A stretch of 64,000 nucleotides of DNA, taken from contig OX638348.1 in the NCBI GenBank assembly GCA_951813085.1, positions 3,047,627 to 3,111,626 on the forward strand. The letters are read 5' to 3'. Under the pieces are notes generated by a model. It was given only the letters and a program-made list of their open reading frames with translations, ran no database searches and was not told where the DNA came from. The position numbers and the translations under genes are program-made. This stretch comes from an uncultured Opitutaceae bacterium (GTDB taxonomy: Bacteria; Verrucomicrobiota; Verrucomicrobiia; Opitutales; Opitutaceae). How positions within the stretch are numbered: position 1 is the stretch's first letter; every line of letters starts with the position of its first letter. Shown piece by piece: positions 1 to 7,768 of this stretch.

Positions 1-15
1 TCTAGATCGAATGAT

Positions 16-70
16 ACGCCCTGTTGCGGGCGTGTTAACGATTTCAGAATCACGCCATAATGGGGCGTGT
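16..70. promoter_or_regulatory. Pair of similar inverted repeats upstream of an XRE gene
   Basis: Two short palindromes share the arms ACGCC and GGCGT. The first has arms at 16-21 and 28-33; the second at 51-56 and 64-69. Their centres are about 35 bp apart and both are followed by GTGT or GTG. They lie just upstream of the small helix-turn-helix gene starting at 89, so they could be autoregulatory operators. A transcript hairpin function is equally possible. Only the repeats themselves are seen; the function is inferred. Confidence 0.35.
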
Positions 71-88
71 CAAACGGAGAAGATATCG

Positions 89-298
89 ATGCAAAGCTCA
101 AGCTTTTTGGAGGCTAACCTAAGGCGAGTTCGATCATCGCAGGGAATGACCCAAGAACGCCTTGCCGAACTTTCTGAGTTAAATGTTCGTACGGTTCAGA
201 AAATTGAAGCTGGGCAGACGAATATCTTGATTACAACTTTGGTCCGTCTGAGCAAATCTCTAGAAACGAATGCGAATGAATTTGTCGATGGGATTTGA
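89..298 (+). CDS. XRE-family helix-turn-helix transcriptional regulator
   Basis: This is a 69-residue single-domain DNA-binding protein of the Cro/C1 (XRE) type. The helix-turn-helix spans roughly residues 10-60, with the characteristic run of SQGMTQERLAELS, the recognition helix NVRTVQKIE, then AGQTN. The frame is open further upstream to an ATG at 11, but the ATG at 89 is preceded by GGAGA at a good distance and the extra 26 residues have no regulator character, so 89 is preferred. It has no partner toxin or membrane protein beside it. The target is unknown; the paired palindromes directly upstream suggest autoregulation. It sits next to an insertion sequence in accessory DNA. Confidence 0.75.
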   Translation: MQSSSFLEANLRRVRSSQGMTQERLAELSELNVRTVQKIEAGQTNILITTLVRLSKSLETNANEFVDGI

Positions 299-471
299 TT
301 GATGAGGGCAGTGATGCTCTTTTCCCTAGGATGTCGCTCGGTAAAAATAAAAGCTGAGGGAGAGGATGTTTGATTGCTGGATCTGGGCTCATCAATTAAG
401 TACTTAGAAACTCCTTGCAGTATAATCTCTCTGGAGCGCTTTCTAGAGTTAACCCTCCTTCTCTCTCCACT

Positions 472-594
472 ATGTCAGAAGAACTCGAACTTGGTGGTTC
501 GCCAGCTAACTCCATTTCAACTGATGAACTTGATACGCTACTTAGATTGCTGAGCGATGCGACTGGTTGGACCCCGCAGTTTAGCCCGGTTTGA
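472..594 (+). pseudogene. Possible short gene interrupted by the IS element
   Basis: An ATG at 472 opens a 40-codon frame that runs into the left terminal repeat of the insertion sequence and stops at 594, so the last ten or so codons come from the element. The first 31 codons have ordinary acidic, soluble composition. A consensus TATAAT lies at 421-426, about 45 bp upstream, without a good -35 box. No continuation is visible on the right side of the element. The rest of the stretch 299-471 holds nothing else that I recognise. Confidence 0.25.
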
Positions 595-1430
595 ATGAGA
601 GATTCTCGACGGGTTTCTTGTTGTTGGGCTTGGGTTTAAGCTGCCTGGGACGGAGATCGCCCGAAGGGCGGTCGGAGCCGCAGGCAGGTTGGATTTGCCT
701 TGTGGCAAGCTCGCTGGGCGTTAGCGCGCCTGGCGATCCATGGGGCCTATGATTGCTGCAGCAGTCCTTCCAGTCCGCGAAGATCACGCGCGATTCGCTG
801 AGCGCGCGGATCAGCTCGCGGTCGAGGCGTTCCTCGCGGAAGCGGCCGTTGAAGCTTTCGGCGTATCCGTTCCGCCAGGGGCGGCCCGGATCGATGCATA
901 GAGCCTCGATCCCGTTCTCGGCAAGCCAGCCCTGGATGGCCTTGGCGATGAGCTCGGGCCCGTTGCCCGAGCGGATGCATTCGGGAGCCCCATGCTCGCG
1001 GATCGCCTCCTGCAGCGGGGCCAGCGCGTCGGAGGCCTTGATCGCCCGGTCGGCATGGATGCAATGGCGCTGGCGAGCGCATTCGCCTATCAGGTCGAAG
1101 GCCCGCGCAGAGCCCCTGCCGCCGCCTGCGAGGGCGGCACTTGCAGCCCTTCCTCCCGGCGGACGCGCTGGACCAGCCTCTTGTTCGCGCGGTAGCCAAG
1201 CGACCTCAGCTTTGTCGAGATCTTCTTGCATCCAAGCGTCGGCTGCTCCCCCGGAAGGCGGACGATCTCCGGCTCCAGTAAGCGCTTCCCCTCGGGCTTG
1301 GGCTTCGGGCGATAGCGGAGCGGCGAGCGGCTGATCCCAGCCACCGGCAAACGGCTCTCCCGGAACGCGACAGCGCGGACTGGACCTTCGCCGCAACCCC
1401 GCGCCGGCGCTCCGGGCTCAGAGGTTTTTC
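581..1430 (-). pseudogene. IS3-family transposase OrfB (DDE integrase), broken
   Basis: Reading right to left, an OrfB-like start (KPLSPERRRG) continues for about 30 codons. It then needs a one-base shift to reach the helical region ending REEGLQVPPS (near 1110-1350). A second break joins directly to RAFDLIGECARQRH and runs to the stop at 581. Compared with intact IS407-type OrfB proteins, about 40 residues are missing at this join, and that is where the first catalytic Asp (the W-S-x-D-F motif) should lie. The second Asp, normally in SDNGPEF, reads SGNGPEL. Only the Glu (GYAESFNGRF) remains. The gene is therefore dead both in frame and in active site. Confidence 0.8.
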
Positions 1431-1684
1431 CCCAGCGCGATCTCTAGGGCCTTGGTCTTGAACAGCTGGTCGGCAAGCAGCTTCTTGAGCTCGGTGTTCT
1501 CCTTCTCCAGGTCGCGGAGGCGCTGAACCTCCTTAAGATCCATGCCTCCGTACTTGGTCTTCCAACGGTAGAAGCTCTGCGAGCTGATGCTGCGCCTGCG
1601 GCAGATCCCCTCGGTCCGAAGCCCCGTGTCGGCCTCCCTCAGTATGCGGATTATCTGCTCGGTCGCGCGTCTTGTCTTTTTCAT
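1418..1684 (-). CDS. IS3-family transposase OrfA (helix-turn-helix subunit)
   Basis: This 88-residue protein has the standard OrfA layout: an N-terminal helix-turn-helix (TEQIIRILREADTG to SQSFYRWKTKYGGM) followed by a leucine-rich coiled coil (LRDLEKENTELKKLLADQ). In IS3-family elements it binds the terminal repeats and is fused to OrfB by frameshifting. The length matches the family and the frame is intact. It ends just inside the remnant of OrfB. Because OrfB is destroyed, OrfA alone would have no transposition function, although it could still bind DNA. Confidence 0.85.
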   Translation of the reverse strand: MKKTRRATEQIIRILREADTGLRTEGICRRRSISSQSFYRWKTKYGGMDLKEVQRLRDLEKENTELKKLLADQLFKTKALEIALGKNL

Positions 1685-1860
1685 CGATGATGTCCTTTCG
1701 TTGATCGACGAAAATCACCTCATCAAAAGTGGGCTAGTTCGCGGGGTCCCAACCAAAATAACTACTAGATAATGAGCATCGCGAAAAGCAATAGGCATTC
1801 AAAATCTTACGCATACAATGAATCATTTTATGTTTTCCTAAAACTATTGTATCTTCCGCT

Positions 1861-1891
1861 CATAGTTTTCGTAGATTAATCGAAAACTATG
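1861..1891. repeat. Perfect 11-bp inverted repeat
   Basis: CATAGTTTTCG at 1861-1871 is matched perfectly by CGAAAACTATG at 1881-1891 around a 9-base loop. It lies in the 212-bp gap between the insertion sequence and the 3' end of the minus-strand membrane-protein gene at 1968. No T-run follows on either strand, so it is not a standard intrinsic terminator. An operator, a Rho-independent terminator lacking a U-tract, or a remnant of another mobile element are the alternatives. Confidence 0.45.
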
Positions 1892-1967
1892 AAGAGGCCT
1901 AGATTGTATCCTTTGAATAGGAGATCAGGTAATCAATCTTCCAATACACATTAGGCCGTCCCTTTGT

Positions 1968-2561
1968 TTAGAAACAAAAACCTAATTCCAGGTCGTAAAC
2001 AAAATACGCTAAAAACAATGGAATCGCCACCACAGATAGTGGTAGATCAACTCCTTCATCTTCGATGAAAGCCCAAAGCCAGGGTGACTTAAATGCCACA
2101 ATTGCAACTGAAACTAAAAAAGCGACCAATCCAATAACAAAACTAATTAGTCCTGAAAATCTCATTACAAGTACTAGGGCATCGCTTATCTCATTATCAA
2201 GATACTCCGCATTCTCTAGATTTGACATTTTCATCCAATCTTCTGCACGATTTGGACTTACGAGAATATAATCGTATGCGTCATCCACAACCGGAATCAA
2301 AAATGATGCGCTTGCGGATCTATTCACCAAATTCTTGATCCTATATTCCTGAAATCGGTACCTGTCTCTAAATTGCCATAAGAAATCAGTCGTCTTGTAC
2401 ACTTTACTATTAGCGTCTACCTGGAATTCATTGGCACTAAATAAATTCAAAAAGTACCGAATAACAACACGCTTAGACTCAAACCTCACATCTAACCAAG
2501 CGGGTCTATACAGGAGCGGAACCAGACTGACTAACGCCAAAACGACGTAAACATAGTACAT
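1968..2561 (-). CDS. Unrecognised integral membrane protein
   Basis: A 197-residue protein that I do not recognise. It begins with a hydrophobic helix (YYVYVVLALVSLVPLLY), continues with a charged soluble domain of about 90 residues (a D/R/Y-rich stretch ending VSPNRAEDWMK), and closes with two further membrane helices (LVMRFSGLISFVIGLVAFLV and LPLSVVAIPLFLAYFVY). A cytoplasmic or periplasmic domain held by three helices is the simplest reading. It is followed on the same strand, one base apart, by the frameshifted exported protein at 2563-3091 (which lies upstream in transcription), so the two may form an operon. Base composition is AT-richer than the housekeeping part of the window. Confidence 0.6.
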   Translation of the reverse strand: MYYVYVVLALVSLVPLLYRPAWLDVRFESKRVVIRYFLNLFSANEFQVDANSKVYKTTDFLWQFRDRYRFQEYRIKNLVNRSASASFLIPVVDDAYDYILVSPNRAEDWMKMSNLENAEYLDNEISDALVLVMRFSGLISFVIGLVAFLVSVAIVAFKSPWLWAFIEDEGVDLPLSVVAIPLFLAYFVYDLELGFCF

Positions 2562-2562
2562 G

Positions 2563-3091
2563 CTAATCTATTTTTCTTTTGATCACTGCTTGCCCTAGGA
2601 TTCGCGATTCCGCTCGATATTTTTGGAACACGACCCCTGCACCATGCGCACTTGGTGTTGCAGGCGGAGTGTAGTCCAATGTCCAAATCCCATTGTCTGA
2701 CTTCGCAAATTCAATGGCAAATCCAATTTTGACTGGCAATGCCCCAACAGGCCCCAGGGCCAATCTTAAAGTCAACATCCATACGTAAAACATCAGCAAA
2801 TCCTTCCAAATCCGAAGGTCTTTGCACATTAGAAATCCAAATCCCAACATCTCCACCGACATACGCTCCGTAAACTTGGGTTTCGGGATAATCGGACAGA
2901 TCTACGGATGGATCCTCTCGCGCCAAATTTAGACCCATCGCATAGGTACCAACCGTTTCTTCTCCCTTGACGGTCTTCGGCTCGCTAGGCCATTCCTGCG
3001 CCGAGGCGACACCGAGGAAGCATGTGAAGGAAAATACAAAAAGTACTGACCGCAAATGCGGTCCATTAAGGAACGGGGTAAGGATCTTCAT
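2563..3091 (-). pseudogene. Exported protein of unknown function, frameshifted
   Basis: The first 119 or so codons encode an exported protein with a signal peptide (SVLFVFSFTCFLGVASAQ). The frame then runs off into a spurious end at 2711. A second frame covering 2563 to about 2750 continues smoothly (VGALPVKIGFAIEFAKSDNG onward to a clean stop). Removing one base from the four-C run at 2752-2755 (GGGG on the coding strand) would join them into one protein of about 175 residues. I recognise no domain. The lesion is either a real mutation or a homopolymer sequencing error; it resembles several other lesions in the left half of this window. Confidence 0.6.
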
Positions 3092-3203
3092 GGTGGGATA
3101 CTACAGATTCTACCCCAGAAAAAGTACCCCGTTAAACGAAGTCAAGTAATTACGCATATATTACTATGAAGACTATCTTAAGTTACGTGACTATAATATC
3201 TTA

Positions 3204-4595
3204 CTACTGCGAAACTGGATAGAATCGGACCTTGAAGAGAGGTCGCGTTGAGCTGCGATGCCTTGGGTCGCTGCTTTCAGGACCGAAAGTACCGAATGGA
3301 TTCCAATATTCCCAAGCCACTGTCCCGTACGGAGCAATTTCGAATATCCTGCCCTTAGGTCCATCGCAGTATATCGTATTCCCATTGGGTAAGCGCTGAG
3401 TTCCTGACATCCTGCTAGCGAAGAGGCTTCGCTCTAGTCCCTCGGGTCCATCATATCGCCACGCGATCGCGGGCGGAGCGTAAGACCCATTGCTTGACTT
3501 CCGAAAACCTTCATCCTCGCTCCACGGCAGCGTCAGTTCAACCAAGCTCGAATAGTGATGATAGCTGTCGGCGGATCCATTGTTGAACACAAGTATCCGC
3601 AACTCACCCCCTTCTCCTCCCACCCACTGGGCGTCGTGTTGCCGGTAAAAGAATGGATCTATCCTTGGATCCATATAAACGGGCCGGGGATTGCCAAACC
3701 GATAGGCTAGTCCATCTTCTGGGGCGTTCCGGTCGACTACCCAAATTTCATCGAAACCATGCACGCTAAGCAGTACATATCCTGTTTTCTCGTCGTAATC
3801 TATAGAGTTGGCATGCATCCAGTCCATTCGACCAATGCCGAGACCCTCAGTCCTTCTTCGCTGTAGAATCTCCTCGTTTTCCCCGCCATTTGATGATCGC
3901 GCGGGAAGTCGATAATAGTTGATATTGATTTTCTCGGGGCTTCTCGCGATTCTTCCAAAATTCGGCTTGTTTCGGTCGGCATCCTGAATGATGTGGTCCC
4001 AGGAATCCCACTGCCAAACAATTCTACCGCCTTCCGGGTAGACCGGCTCAATTTCAATTATGCGAGTGTACCAGAGCGAATGCCCGAAAAGTCCAACGTC
4101 TACCCGCCCGGCTGCTGCTGCTGCATCCAGGTCGACAGCCGCCCAAGCGATTGCCACAACGTTGCCGTTAGAGAGAAGCTTGAAGTCATGATGCAGAATA
4201 GCCTCTTCCGATGAGTACTCGAAATGCCAAACTTTCTTTCCTTCGCTATCGAAACGCTCAAGCACGCCCCCCCTCCCGCCACCTTTGCGGAACCGTTCCG
4301 GAATATTGGTCTCTAATCGACCGGATCGAATAAGGCCCCCGTCCGGCGTGAGATACGAAGCCAACGCTACCCTGTATTCAGATTCCCATTCCTTGACGAT
4401 CACCCCATCGACATCAACTAAATAGCTTTTCCTCTCCTTTAGAGGGCTAATCAGAACGTCCATGCCAGAGGCGTCCTTAGTCTTAAGAACAAGCCCTTCA
4501 GGCTGCCATTCCGCATCTTGATTGGCTGCGCGGGGCTCTTCGAAAAATACGAAACAAACCGAGACCACTGAGAGAAACCTGCAAAATTTATCCAT
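3204..4595 (-). CDS. Arylsulfotransferase (ASST)-like exported beta-propeller protein
   Basis: The product is about 463 residues from the ATG at 4595, which gives a hydrophobic leader (FLSVVSVCFVFF) ending near RAANQ. An in-frame ATG at 4628 would add 11 residues. The body resembles the arylsulfotransferase family, which folds as a beta-propeller. Signature-like stretches are HHDFKLLSNGNVVAIAW, DWMHANSIDYDE, FYRQHDAQW and SGTQRLPNGNT, which supply the conserved His-containing blade turns. Classical family members move sulfate between phenolic donors and acceptors in the periplasm, but many homologues have no proven activity. It is divergent from a PAPS-type sulfotransferase at 4776, which makes a sulfation-related role attractive but unproven. 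Confidence 0.65.
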   Translation of the reverse strand: MDKFCRFLSVVSVCFVFFEEPRAANQDAEWQPEGLVLKTKDASGMDVLISPLKERKSYLVDVDGVIVKEWESEYRVALASYLTPDGGLIRSGRLETNIPERFRKGGGRGGVLERFDSEGKKVWHFEYSSEEAILHHDFKLLSNGNVVAIAWAAVDLDAAAAAGRVDVGLFGHSLWYTRIIEIEPVYPEGGRIVWQWDSWDHIIQDADRNKPNFGRIARSPEKININYYRLPARSSNGGENEEILQRRRTEGLGIGRMDWMHANSIDYDEKTGYVLLSVHGFDEIWVVDRNAPEDGLAYRFGNPRPVYMDPRIDPFFYRQHDAQWVGGEGGELRILVFNNGSADSYHHYSSLVELTLPWSEDEGFRKSSNGSYAPPAIAWRYDGPEGLERSLFASRMSGTQRLPNGNTIYCDGPKGRIFEIAPYGTVAWEYWNPFGTFGPESSDPRHRSSTRPLFKVRFYPVSQ

Positions 4596-4647
4596 AAGCG
4601 CAAAAATACTCGTATTTTCTCCTAGCATCGATCATCACTACTACTAT

Positions 4648-4676
4648 TGTCAACCATTATGATCTAGGGCGATCAT
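4648..4676 (+). promoter_or_regulatory. Candidate promoter with palindrome in a divergent gap
   Basis: TTGTCA at 4648-4653 is followed after 17 bases by GATCAT at 4671-4676, a plausible sigma-70 type pair reading toward the sulfotransferase. The -10 candidate is one arm of the inverted repeat ATGATC (4659-4664) / GATCAT (4671-4676), so a repressor site may overlap the promoter. Sequence fit is moderate. Confidence 0.3.
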
Positions 4677-4775
4677 CTGAAATCGACTTCGCTCAACCTC
4701 AGAAATCAGCTAGAATACCATACCCGCTAACATCGAAGCTAGCGCCCCGAATAGAAACCGTATCGCGAAACTTAT

Positions 4776-5861
4776 ATGCAAAAACCAATCAACGAAGGTG
4801 ATGTAGCCCGTGGCTCCGGTCCAGTGATGAATTCTAGTTTCAAAAATGTTTTCATAGTAGGAGAGCAACGGTCCGGATCCAATCTACTCCGATTGATGCT
4901 CGACCAATCTGGGGCCTTGAGTTGCCCTCACCCACCACACTTCCTTCAGCGCTTGATGCCATTCGAAGCCGCCTACAATCAGCTTCCCCCATCGAGAAGA
5001 TTAGTATGGATGGCGACTGACATGCTGGAACTTGCAAAAGCAAATCCAATTCCATGGCAAGACTTCGAACCCAGCCCAATTGAGATTGCGAGCGCTGCTG
5101 CAAAAAACAGCCTTGCTGGAGTATATTTGGCTTTAATGAACAATCTCGCCAGAAACCGAAATGCGGAGGGTTGGGTATGCAAAAGCGTGCAAAATATTCG
5201 TTGGATCGATGAAATCTTGAACGCCGCCCCGCAGGCGTCTTTTATATACCTAACAAGGGACCCTAGAGACGTCACCGCTTCATTCAAAAAAGCGGTCGTA
5301 GGCAACAAGCATCCATATTTCATAGCCAAGCAATGGCATGAGCTAAACGCTCTCTGCTTAAATGCGGCAAAAAGACTTCCAGAAAAATTCCACTTCCTCA
5401 AATATGAAGATTTAGTAGCGGATCCCCTCGGATCACTAAAGAGCGTTTGCGCCTTTATTGGGATAAGATTCTCACCCGCGATGCTCCAGTTCCATAAGTC
5501 GACGGAAGCGCAGGTAGCGTCACGCAAGAGTCAACTCTGGAAAAATCTCAACAAGTCGATTTTTTCCAGACCTAATAGAGCCTATAGGCAATCGCTGCCC
5601 GAGGAAGAAATCAAGTTGGTTGAACGAGTATCTCAAAAGGGAATGCGCGATTTAGGATACGAATTGGAGTATCCTAACGTTCAATATTGCGCTTTTTCAA
5701 CCGAAGAAATTCGCTCCTACAAATCATGGAATGACATCGAATCGGAAAAAGCTCTTCGGAACGCCTGTATCGAGGATCAAGCGAATAGGCGTAAACAAGC
5801 AATGGTATTGGATCGAATTCAATACAGATTGAACAATTTGAGAGCAGTTGCAGCTACCTAG
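4776..5861 (+). CDS. PAPS-dependent sulfotransferase family protein
   Basis: A 361-residue protein that transfers, by family, a sulfuryl group from 3'-phosphoadenosine-5'-phosphosulfate to a carbohydrate or other hydroxyl/amine acceptor. The 5'-phosphosulfate loop is at residues 29-36 (GEQRSGSN) and the 3'-phosphate site at about 157-170 (IYLTRDPRDVTASF, with Arg161, Arg164 and a later Ser). The stretch FHFLKYEDLVADPLGSLKSV is also typical of the family. There is no signal peptide or membrane helix, so it is cytoplasmic. A tail of about 60 residues rich in charged helix follows the catalytic fold. It is divergent from an arylsulfotransferase-like gene. Start alternatives are ATG 4776 or the ATG at codon 18; neither has a strong ribosome binding site. 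Confidence 0.8.
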   Translation: MQKPINEGDVARGSGPVMNSSFKNVFIVGEQRSGSNLLRLMLDQSGALSCPHPPHFLQRLMPFEAAYNQLPPSRRLVWMATDMLELAKANPIPWQDFEPSPIEIASAAAKNSLAGVYLALMNNLARNRNAEGWVCKSVQNIRWIDEILNAAPQASFIYLTRDPRDVTASFKKAVVGNKHPYFIAKQWHELNALCLNAAKRLPEKFHFLKYEDLVADPLGSLKSVCAFIGIRFSPAMLQFHKSTEAQVASRKSQLWKNLNKSIFSRPNRAYRQSLPEEEIKLVERVSQKGMRDLGYELEYPNVQYCAFSTEEIRSYKSWNDIESEKALRNACIEDQANRRKQAMVLDRIQYRLNNLRAVAAT

Positions 5862-5893
5862 ATTCTAAATCCTTCCCGCCTATATTTTACAAG

Positions 5894-7093
5894 TTAGGTT
5901 ACGAAAGATGAAATACTATATAAAGCGCCGCATCCAAATATCAGGTACATATGATTTATTTTGCGGAAGATAAGAAGCCATAGCGACACTGCGAAAGCCG
6001 CTCCGAATACCAGCCTTGCAGCCCATTCTTCCGGACCTGCAAGCCTCCACACGATTTGAACGATCCCTCCGCAAAGAAGACCTATGATGACTGGCTTCAA
6101 AATGTCTAGCATTCCAGTCACAAGTCGATTGCCAGTTAAGCGACGGGCCTTCTCACCCGCGTATACCATCATAAGGGCAGATGGAAGAAACATCGCCACT
6201 GTCGCGATTACGGCGCCTGCAACCCCTTGGACCGAATAGCCAATGTACGCACCTGCGATCAGAACCGGCCCGGGGCTGATCTGCCCGACCGCCACCGAAT
6301 CCATGAATCCCTCCATACTCATCCATTCTCGTTCTCCCACAACCACGTTTCCCACAATGGGAACGAAACTATAGGCTCCACCGAAAAGCATAAGGCTCGA
6401 AGCGCCCAGATTGCTCGACAGATCCAGTAGCTTGTTCTCGAAAGAAATCCCAAGGGTTTTCACGACCGCCACAGCAGCGCAAACCGAGACCAATGGTACC
6501 ACAACCCAAAAGGCCTCGGATAGGGATTGGAAGAGTATCGACCAGCCTGCATTCCAAAGCCTTGCCGCAACGAATGTAAGCGCAGCGATATATAGTACTG
6601 CTATAGCGAGTACAGGACTCCCGAATGGACTCCATAAGAATACTGCAGCGGAAACGATCGCTACGGTTAAGCCCGCCGAATCCGAAATAGCATCAGCAGC
6701 CAACGTCTTAATCGATGCCGCAATTACAGCCGTAATCGCAACAAGCATTCCAAACGAGAACGCGGCGAAAAAATCCGAGCCGCTAGCAAGCGAATAAATT
6801 TGGGCTAAGACTAGGCAAGACGCGAACGCAGGCAGAAGCAGTCCAAGCCATGAAGCGAAAAAGCCCTTCCAACCGTATACTAAATAGCCGCTAAAACTTG
6901 ATACGTTTACCGCTATCGGCCCTGGCAACATATTTCCGATCGCTAGATAATCCAGCAATTCGCCTCGCTTTAGCCAATCGCGCTTTTCAGCCAACTCCCT
7001 TTCCACCATTGAAATTATCGCCATGTATCCGCCGAACGAAACGCAGCCGATCTTGAAGAAAGCAACAAACATTCTTCCAAAGGACGGTTTCAT
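5894..7093 (-). CDS. chrA: Chromate ion transporter, CHR family (ChrA-like)
   Basis: A 399-residue inner-membrane protein with the two tandem CHR domains of long-chain ChrA. The first half carries FFKIGCVSFGGYMAIISMVE and NMLPGPIAVNVSSF. The second repeats the pattern as LFGGAYSFVPIV, then GQISPGPVLIAGAYIGY. About ten hydrophobic helices are visible. The family exports chromate by proton symport and may also handle sulfate-like oxyanions; which one applies cannot be told here. It lies on the minus strand, convergent with the sulfotransferase (stop-to-stop gap about 30 bp). Sitting beside two sulfotransferase-type genes, a sulfate-related role is possible but is only an inference from proximity. 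No chrB-like regulator is adjacent. Confidence 0.85.
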   Translation of the reverse strand: MKPSFGRMFVAFFKIGCVSFGGYMAIISMVERELAEKRDWLKRGELLDYLAIGNMLPGPIAVNVSSFSGYLVYGWKGFFASWLGLLLPAFASCLVLAQIYSLASGSDFFAAFSFGMLVAITAVIAASIKTLAADAISDSAGLTVAIVSAAVFLWSPFGSPVLAIAVLYIAALTFVAARLWNAGWSILFQSLSEAFWVVVPLVSVCAAVAVVKTLGISFENKLLDLSSNLGASSLMLFGGAYSFVPIVGNVVVGEREWMSMEGFMDSVAVGQISPGPVLIAGAYIGYSVQGVAGAVIATVAMFLPSALMMVYAGEKARRLTGNRLVTGMLDILKPVIIGLLCGGIVQIVWRLAGPEEWAARLVFGAAFAVSLWLLIFRKINHMYLIFGCGALYSISSFVT

Positions 7094-7367
7094 GAATTGA
7101 TCGTTTCCATCGATAATCGTAGAAAATCCGTCTGGATGCCTGAACGTGACCTGGCAAATGAATCGGGACTACACTGAGGCATAATTAGTTGGATCGAGAC
7201 GATAGTCAAAACAGCTGCCACAACTTGGCAAGAGCTAGAATGAAAAACTGTTCATTCAAAACCATAATCTCTGTCAATATCGAATACCTGTCTCAATTTC
7301 GCACCGTCATCCATGCCGAGAATATAGGAGAACACCCTCTTCAATTCGCAAATTCAGCAATCACGAG

Positions 7368-7583
7368 CTACCGAGAAAGGTCTACAATCGCGCAAACAGC
7401 CTGTTTTACCTCCATAGGAAGATCTTCCCAAACTGCGACAATTCGCGCCAATTCATAATCACCCGTGTCAGATCCTTGTGAGTCTATTTGTGCGCAGTTA
7501 GAGGATACAAATACATAACTGCTTTGTTTACCAATGACTTGCACAATTTTATCTCCAAGTTCGAATCCTTTCGCCCCGACCAT
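7368..7583 (-). CDS. Small protein of unknown function
   Basis: The 71-residue reading starts at ATG 7583, chosen because AAGGAGGT sits about six bases upstream on the coding strand, the strongest Shine-Dalgarno in this region. An upstream in-frame ATG at 7649 lacks one. The C-terminal 30 residues (YELARIVAVWEDLPMEVKQA, then IVDLSR) resemble a short helical module seen in small proteins and at protein tails in Planctomycetes and Verrucomicrobia, but I cannot name a function. There is no signal peptide or membrane helix. It stands alone between chrA and the Nramp-like gene; the flanking stretches 7094-7367 and 7584-7768 hold nothing else that I recognise. Confidence 0.5.
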   Translation of the reverse strand: MVGAKGFELGDKIVQVIGKQSSYVFVSSNCAQIDSQGSDTGDYELARIVAVWEDLPMEVKQAVCAIVDLSR

Positions 7584-7768
7584 TTTGTTACCTCCTTCAT
7601 CAGCACATAATTCCAGCAGTGGAAAGATGGGCATTGATAGAAAACCCATCGCATTTCGAGAATCCGAATTGAGAGATAATGCCTTGTCAGCTAGTCACTC
7701 CAGTGTGATCGTGCGCATCGAGCGTTCACGCGCCCGTCACAGAACTCCCTTAGCACCACCACCGCCCT

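Larger units (their letters stand above)
564..1755 (-). mobile_element. IS3-family (IS407-like) insertion sequence, inactivated
   Basis: The element is about 1.19 kb with imperfect terminal inverted repeats. The left end begins TGGTTGGACCCCGC at 564 and the right end closes with GCGGGGTCCCAACCA at 1755; both then share TAGCCC/GGGCTA. It encodes OrfA (1418-1684) and a damaged OrfB (581 to about 1430), both on the minus strand. No target-site duplication is evident in the flanking bases. The GC content is visibly higher than that of the neighbouring genes, which fits recent horizontal arrival. The transposase is disrupted by a frameshift, an internal deletion and loss of catalytic residues, so the copy cannot transpose by itself. 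Confidence 0.85.

Noticed and set aside
581..1396. One long minus-strand frame across the IS OrfB region
   Set aside because: Its first half is in the wrong frame relative to IS3 OrfB; only the C-terminal half is genuine, so it was annotated as part of a broken gene.
7189..7458. 89-codon plus-strand frame opposite the small gene at 7368
   Set aside because: It lacks a ribosome binding site and recognisable features, and overlaps the minus-strand gene that has a strong Shine-Dalgarno.
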